Source of the DNA: Actinosynnema sp. ALI-1.44 | GTDB lineage: Bacteria > Actinomycetota > Actinomycetes > Mycobacteriales > Pseudonocardiaceae | Assembly (NCBI RefSeq): GCF_001984155.1 | Contig: NZ_MTQO01000053.1 | Span: forward strand, 558,001-622,000 | Reading direction: 5' to 3' | DNA length: 64,000 bases | Shown here: in pieces, positions 59,845 to 64,000 of the stretch | Layout of the letters: each line of letters starts with the position of its first letter | Numbering within the stretch: the stretch's first letter is position 1 | Notes under the pieces: model-generated | Database searches by the model: none | What the model was told of the DNA's origin: nothing | The model's input: only the letters and a program-made list of their open reading frames with translations | Made by a program: the position numbers and the translations under genes

Positions 59845-60335
59845 GCTGCTGTTTCCTTGCCTGGCTCGCCGGTGGTCCAGTCGACGGGCCCGCCGGTGTA
59901 GTCCTGGCCGTGCCGTTCGACGAACGTGTAGTGCGCGCGGCCTGCTGGTTCGGCTCGGCGTTGCTCGAGCAGGCGGTAGCTCGGGCCGGGCGGGTCGCCG
60001 CGGTACTGCTCGGCGACGTTGCCAGACCACTCGCTGTAGATGCGTCGCTGGTCCCACTCGAAGTAGGCGGCGAGGATCTCAGTGGCGTAGGGGGATTGCA
60101 GGATGGCGTGCCAGGACTCGGCCGCGTCGACGATGGCGTCGAGCTTGCGCGGGTCGGTGTCGGGCAGGGCGCGCCAGGCCGGGCTGCCGTACGCGACGGG
60201 CAGCGGTGGCGGTGGCGGTTCGGTTTGGTGGTGGGTGATCTGGGCGAGCAGCGCGCGCAGCTCGGCGTCGACGCCGGGGTCGGTGCGTCCGGAGTCGAGG
60301 ATGGTGCGCATCTGCTTGTACAGGCCAGCGTTCAT
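59841..60335 (-). CDS. DUF2742-like phage protein
   Basis: 164 residues from ATG 60335. The segment VAYGSPAWRALPDTDPRKLD AIVDAAESWH, split here for length, resembles DUF2742 of mycobacteriophages (PAWxxLPDxDPRKxAAxxxAA). N-terminal helix LYKQMRTILDSGRTDPGVDA. It overlaps the ATPase gene by four bases and the 85-residue gene by four bases. Confidence 0.65.
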   Translation of the reverse strand: MNAGLYKQMRTILDSGRTDPGVDAELRALLAQITHHQTEPPPPPLPVAYGSPAWRALPDTDPRKLDAIVDAAESWHAILQSPYATEILAAYFEWDQRRIYSEWSGNVAEQYRGDPPGPSYRLLEQRRAEPAGRAHYTFVERHGQDYTGGPVDWTTGEPGKETAA

Positions 60336-60589
60336 GTGCGTTCTCCCTTGCTGGCCCGCCAGTCCGCGAGGGTGTCGCGGACTCGTTGGATCAGGTTGTC
60401 GTAGAACATTCCGCCGAGTTCGCGGGCTTGGTCGGCCTCGCGCACGCCGACGAGGAGACGCGCGAGGTAGTGGAGCGTCTCGGGGTGGTGGCTGTGCCGA
60501 CGTTTCGCCGGTTCAGGCGCCAAGTACCACCTCCTGGGCGTGGTGGTGATCCACCACGGCCTCGATTCGTCCGGATAGAGCCGCACCAT
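60332..60589 (-). CDS. Small early protein of unknown function
   Basis: 85 residues. Trp/Arg-rich start (RLYPDESRPWWITTTPRRWY) and a helical C-terminus (READQARELGGMFYDNLIQR). Overlaps the next gene by four bases, so part of the replication operon. Confidence 0.55.
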   Translation of the reverse strand: MVRLYPDESRPWWITTTPRRWYLAPEPAKRRHSHHPETLHYLARLLVGVREADQARELGGMFYDNLIQRVRDTLADWRASKGERT

Positions 60590-60704
60590 TGGTTCAGAGT
60601 CCTCGCGTCACGTCGACAGAGCGATTTGCACGTCTAGCTCAGCATTCGCAACTGTGGCACATCGGCAGGCGGGAGACTCACTGCAAAATTGGTCTATTTT
60701 CGAC

Positions 60705-60884
60705 CTATCCTATTGCTGTGCTTGACCAGCGGAAACACTGATTGGTGTTTTCTCCGGCGTTTGGCTTGACAGATGAGGCTTCGAGCCTCAGGCGATTCCA
60801 TCGCTCGGTGCGCGAGGCGGGGTGTCGTGCGCTTCGCCAACTGGTGATCGTCCACCAGCCACAGCGGGCGCGCTTGCGGATCAT
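60705..60884 (-). CDS. Small basic protein, doubtful
   Basis: 59 residues whose ATG overlaps the DUF5131 stop (TCATGA on the minus strand). Sequence RKRARCGWWTITSWRSARHP then SRTERWNRLRLEASS. Translational coupling argues for a gene; the composition could equally be chance. Confidence 0.35.
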   Translation of the reverse strand: MIRKRARCGWWTITSWRSARHPASRTERWNRLRLEASSVKPNAGENTNQCFRWSSTAIG

Positions 60885-62029
60885 GAGGTCACCGCTGGGA
60901 ATTCGTTCCACTCGCGTCCGTCGAGTTCGCGCCCGGCGGCTGCCTTGCCCCATCGGCGCATGGGCGCCTGGCGGTCGTCGAGCGGCTCGACGCGCTCGAT
61001 GCTCCATGGCTTGTGTGGCGGCTCGTAGAGGTCGTGGTCGTACTCGTGAGCCCACTCGGCGTAGGCGTGCGTCGCGCCGCGCGCTTCGGCGTCGGCCTGG
61101 GCTGCCGCGAGTTCGTCGGCGGTGCCCTGCCAGCCAACGGCCGGATCGCAGACGCGCACGACCCACGGTGCGGGCCCCCACTCGCCCCACTGCTTGAAGA
61201 GGAACGGGATTCCGGCGCGCACGGCCTGGTCGCGGAGTTCGCGCGCCCAGGCCGGGTGCATGGGGCGGGCACGGTGGCCGGATTCGCCGCCGACGATCAC
61301 CCAGTCGAGACTCTCGATTTCTCGATAGGCACTGCATGGGCCATGGTGGCGATGGAGCGGGTCACCGCAACCGATCCACTTCGCCAGGTCGACGGGGCCG
61401 AGCAGCGGTTCGCATGACAGGAACCGCACGGCGGCCGGTGTGTCGAGCAATGCCGGAATCCGGATGTTTGCCCATTGCTGGTTCTCGACGGACGTGCCGA
61501 GCCACACGTTGTCGAGGTGTCTGCGCTGCTTCCACTCGTTGGTGTCGTAGATGTTCTGGCCACCGCGGAGGTAGTTGGCGGCGTTCTCGTAGTGGTAGCC
61601 GAAGTGGCGCGCCTGCCTGCCGACCTGGGTCCAGAACTCGGGCCGGTTCACCACGGCGTGCATCCTCGCGTGCCGTTTGGTCAGCAGTTGGTAGGTGTGT
61701 TGGGGCGTGATTGCCATGATGGCGAACATGTCCGCGAGGAATCCGTTGCTGATGCGGTCGTGGAACGTGTCAGACATGGAGTTGACGAACACCTTGCGCG
61801 GCTTGCGCCAGTGCAGCGGCGCGGCGAGGGTGTCGGCGTGCTCGGTCGCGAGGAACCCCGGGCCGGATGTCGTCGGGTCGCCGTCGCCCTGGTACTTCGC
61901 CGAACCCATGCCCTTGAGCCGCTTGGCCATGGTGAGGGCGTAGCAGTGGTCGCAGCCGGGTGACACGCGGTCGCAGCCGGTTGTGGGGTTCCACGTGGCG
62001 TCGGTCCACTCGATCTTCGTCTCAGCCAT
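60881..62029 (-). CDS. DUF5131 (Gp37/Gp68) family protein
   Basis: 382 residues from ATG 62029 after AGGAGG. Family marks: KIEWTDATWNPTTGCDRVSP with GCDHCYA (C-x6-C-x2-C), KVFVNSMSDTFHDRISNGFL, YQLLTKRHARMH, WLGTSVENQQWANIRIPALL, FLSCEPLLGPV and VIVGGESGHRARPM. This family is widespread in phages and plasmids and its Cys triad suggests an Fe-S or zinc site related to radical-SAM-like folds; the reaction is unknown. Confidence 0.9.
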   Translation of the reverse strand: MAETKIEWTDATWNPTTGCDRVSPGCDHCYALTMAKRLKGMGSAKYQGDGDPTTSGPGFLATEHADTLAAPLHWRKPRKVFVNSMSDTFHDRISNGFLADMFAIMAITPQHTYQLLTKRHARMHAVVNRPEFWTQVGRQARHFGYHYENAANYLRGGQNIYDTNEWKQRRHLDNVWLGTSVENQQWANIRIPALLDTPAAVRFLSCEPLLGPVDLAKWIGCGDPLHRHHGPCSAYREIESLDWVIVGGESGHRARPMHPAWARELRDQAVRAGIPFLFKQWGEWGPAPWVVRVCDPAVGWQGTADELAAAQADAEARGATHAYAEWAHEYDHDLYEPPHKPWSIERVEPLDDRQAPMRRWGKAAAGRELDGREWNEFPAVTS

Positions 62030-62150
62030 TGAGTTCACCTCCTGGGCGTGGGATCGAGCCGATCCACACGTGGATAGGGCACACGGGATGCTCGTCGGCC
62101 TCATCGCACGTGCACACAGGGTCTGGCGGCCACTGCTCGTCTTCGCTCAT
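62022..62150 (-). CDS. 42-residue Cys/His protein
   Basis: Minus-strand frame from ATG 62150 to TGA at 62022, overlapping the DUF5131 start by eight bases. It reads SEDEQWPPDPVCTCDEADEH, then PVCPIHVWIG. The spacing C-x-C-x8-C-x2-H suggests a metal knuckle. The ribosome site is weak. Confidence 0.42.
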   Translation of the reverse strand: MSEDEQWPPDPVCTCDEADEHPVCPIHVWIGSIPRPGGELNG

Positions 62151-62463
62151 TGCGTGTCCGAGTCTGGCTTACCCTGCACTGCAATGGGATCGCTCGATAT
62201 GACGATGGATTTCCATAATCTGCAAGGAATGTTCTCGAAGACCCGAATAGAGGACCGTGGGCCTGCGGAAAGTCCTTTTAATTGCGGCCTCCCGACTGTG
62301 TCGCCTGGATCACCATCGGCGCTACCTGTTTGGCCCGGTCGCACGACCCACTGAATTCGCACAGTGGTACCGCACTCAGCAGAACGCACGGTGTTCAGAC
62401 TGAACCTGACCGGGCCGGGAACCCTCGGCGCGCCGGAACGCGCCGAGGACTCCTTGCCGGTGT
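62151..62463. other. Non-coding interval in the early region
   Basis: About 310 bp with no gene I can support. It is AT-richer in its first half and ends with a terminator hairpin at 62423-62448. It may carry the promoter of the DUF5131 operon. Confidence 0.4.
62423..62448 (-). terminator. Terminator after the DUF2303 gene
   Basis: CCTCGGCGCG-CCGGAA-CGCGCCGAGG, a perfect 10-bp stem, 16 bp past the stop of the minus-strand DUF2303 gene. Confidence 0.75.
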
Positions 62464-63315
62464 TCACGTCAGCCTCGGCACCGAGCCGAGGAACACCGGC
62501 AGCTCGTCGCCGAGGTAACCGCGGATCTCGCCGACGATCACGGAGAACGCGTCGCGCCGGATCTCCTCAGGCCGCAACAGCTGGTATCCGATCCGCAGGT
62601 CTCCGCTGGAGATCCGGTACCGCAGCTTGGCCGTCAGCTCGACCGGCGCCACGTACGCGAACGGCGCCGCCCGGATCACGAACTGGTCCGGGATCTCCAG
62701 CTGGCCTTTCTGCCCGGCCTGGGCGGTGGTCTGCTCGTCGTAGGTGAACGTCACGTCGCCGGACTTCTGCCGCAGACCAGAGCGGAACGCCACCGTGCGC
62801 TTGGCCTGCAGGCTGGTCGCTACCTCGTAGATGTCGGCGGCGGCCGGGTTGATGATGCTGTGCATCCGCTGCTCGAGGAACTCCGCGAACTGCAGTTGGT
62901 CGACCAACTGCCCGTCGAGCTTCGTCCATGCCTGCCAGTCCGGATCCGGCTGCAGGGCAAGGTGCGCGGTGTGAGAGCGCCACCCGGGCAGGCTCACGTG
63001 CGCGTGGTCGTCGAGCACCGCCGTGACCCGGCCGCTTTCGATGTCGGCCCACACGCTGGTGTGCTGCGGGTTGGCGAGCCGCTTCACGTAGGCGGCGAAG
63101 TCGCCGGGGTCATGCAGCGCGGCACCGCCGCGTGCACGACGCGGCGCGGCCAACTGCGGTTCGAGGTCGGTGACGACCACGTGCTCGTCGGTGCGGATGC
63201 GGGACACGATCAGCGAGCGGTCCTCGTCGAGCTCGTACGCGTCGAGCAGGCGGTCGGTGTCGCGGCGGCCGAGGTCGGCGGCCGCGGTGACCAGGTTCTC
63301 GGTGTCGGGGTTCAT
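62464..63315 (-). CDS. DUF2303 (YfdQ-like) family protein
   Basis: 283 residues. Characteristic segments: HDPGDFAAYVKRLANPQHTS, AVLDDHAHVSLPGWRSHTAH, WQAWTKLDGQLVDQLQFAEF, LEQRMHSIINPAA and the closing VPRLT region. YfdQ/DUF2303 proteins are found in phage recombination or early regions; function unknown. Four-base overlap with the next gene upstream. Confidence 0.85.
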   Translation of the reverse strand: MNPDTENLVTAAADLGRRDTDRLLDAYELDEDRSLIVSRIRTDEHVVVTDLEPQLAAPRRARGGAALHDPGDFAAYVKRLANPQHTSVWADIESGRVTAVLDDHAHVSLPGWRSHTAHLALQPDPDWQAWTKLDGQLVDQLQFAEFLEQRMHSIINPAAADIYEVATSLQAKRTVAFRSGLRQKSGDVTFTYDEQTTAQAGQKGQLEIPDQFVIRAAPFAYVAPVELTAKLRYRISSGDLRIGYQLLRPEEIRRDAFSVIVGEIRGYLGDELPVFLGSVPRLT

Positions 63316-63638
63316 CGGTTTCTGTTCTCCTCGTAGAGGGCGATCTGGGACGGGTCGTCGCGGGTGAGGTCGCCGTCGGCGGTGGCGAACCAGATCGACG
63401 CCTGGGGGATGTCGGGCAGCTTCGTGGTGACCTGTGCGGCGAGCTCGACCTGGCCGTCGTTGACCCGCTTCGCGCCGATCTTGAGCGTGAGCGTGCCTGC
63501 CTTGCCGATGTCCTGGACGGCCAGGATCAGGTCGCGCAGCTTCTCGGACAGTTCGTCGTGCGTGCGGCCCTTCGCGTGTTGCGCCAAGAACACGGAGAAC
63601 GCCGTCGGCTCCGTGTCGGTTGTGGACGGTTCGGTCAT
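63312..63638 (-). CDS. Small early protein of unknown function
   Basis: 108 residues from ATG 63638 (AGGAGA upstream). Segments FSVFLAQHAKGRTHDELSEK and TLTLKIGAKRVNDGQVELAA, TKLPDIPQASIWFATADGDL. Small phage proteins with this pattern often precede DUF2303 genes, suggesting a joint early function. Confidence 0.65.
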   Translation of the reverse strand: MTEPSTTDTEPTAFSVFLAQHAKGRTHDELSEKLRDLILAVQDIGKAGTLTLKIGAKRVNDGQVELAAQVTTKLPDIPQASIWFATADGDLTRDDPSQIALYEENRNR

Positions 63639-63640
63639 GG

Positions 63641-64000
63641 TCACCGGTTCTCCTGTGGTGTCGTGTTTTCTGTGCCGTACCCGGCTCGGTGAAGGAGCCG
63701 GACGAGGTCCGCGAGGGTGAGCCGTACTGTGGCCTCGAACTCCGGCGCCTTGTATTCGGTGAGCAGCTCGGCGAAGCCGCTGCCGGTCAGGTGCACCCAC
63801 CACCGCCCGGCGTCGCCGAACTTCCGGCGCCGCTGGACGAGGAACCCGTAGTCGGCGTTGGCCGCCTGGCGCTGCTGCTCGGTGTCGACCATGCGGCGCG
63901 CGAACACCGCGGCCTGCTCGATGTCGGCGCGGTCGGTGACCTGCCAGACGAGGCACGGTGTGCCTGTGACGTCGCCGAGGTCGGCACGCTCACGGACCCG
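63641..64000 (-). CDS. Early protein, 5' end beyond the window
   Basis: The minus-strand frame is open to the last base of the window, so the start is outside; 119 residues are visible. Segments GTPCLVWQVTDRADIEQAAV, FGDAGRWWVHLTGSGFAELL and EATVRLTLADLVRLLHRAGY. Its end is two bases before the 108-residue gene start. No family recognised. Confidence 0.65.
   Translation of the reverse strand, partial: RVRERADLGDVTGTPCLVWQVTDRADIEQAAVFARRMVDTEQQRQAANADYGFLVQRRRKFGDAGRWWVHLTGSGFAELLTEYKAPEFEATVRLTLADLVRLLHRAGYGTENTTPQENR

Overview
The window is high-GC DNA from a filamentous or rare actinomycete. Family-level clues point to the Pseudonocardiales: an EspG/PPE-like ESX trio, a regulator of the HTH-DUF5753 (Scr1-like) class with a DUF6879 partner, an F420-type Ddn reductase, an AfsR-like NB-ARC/TPR regulator, and GTG/TTG starts with tight ATGA/GTGA overlaps. 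The genus cannot be fixed from the sequence alone.

Left half (1-31.8 kb) is ordinary chromosome. It opens with the end of pstS and with pstC-pstA-pstB (high-affinity phosphate uptake), closed by a strong hairpin. An ESX-type secretion trio (WXG/ESX-like, PPE-like, EspG-like) sits between pstB and the convergent phoU. Next come a large LytR-CpsA-Psr cell-wall ligase, a GGDEF protein, a lipoprotein, an alpha/beta hydrolase, dusB, and a HicAB toxin-antitoxin pair. A 26-bp dusB scrap, an SMI1/KNR4 protein, a macrodomain enzyme, a WYL regulator and lysA follow. After that are a TetR/SRPBCC divergent pair with a palindromic operator (with an azoreductase gene remnant downstream), a truncated TetR, a TenA-like protein, a nucleoside hydrolase, an NB-ARC/TPR regulator and SixA. 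The block ends with a secreted zinc metalloprotease, a methyltransferase, a Ddn-like reductase, a six-helix membrane protein, a NarL-type two-component pair, and an XRE(MmyB)-SDR operon.

Right half (about 32.06-64 kb) is an incomplete siphovirus prophage. The left edge is a T-arm/acceptor fragment of a tRNA gene (probable att core). No integrase is visible, so the other end and the intact tRNA probably lie beyond the window. Inside the edge are a three-gene Scr1-like regulator cassette and a plus-strand operon of small proteins, one of them a stand-alone RapZ C-terminal-domain protein. Then, all on the minus strand and read from 49.2 to 36.3 kb, come portal, ClpP-like protease, HK97 major capsid, connectors, tail proteins, a tail-assembly chaperone with a probable +1 frameshift, tape measure, minor tail, GH25 endolysin and a holin candidate.

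The terminase genes (49.2-51.1 kb) are unusual in lying on the plus strand, divergent from the portal gene, with palindromes in the short gap. Downstream of the large terminase, two AT-richer membrane-protein genes look like morons. The first is flanked by a second, diverged copy of the terminase 3' end. The rest (53.3-64 kb) is the early region: small DNA-binding and zinc-ribbon proteins, an HNH endonuclease, a RepA-like RecA-fold ATPase whose gene carries about eight iteron-like GGGGAACGT repeats, DUF5131 (Gp37/Gp68) and DUF2303 proteins, and a gene running off the window end.
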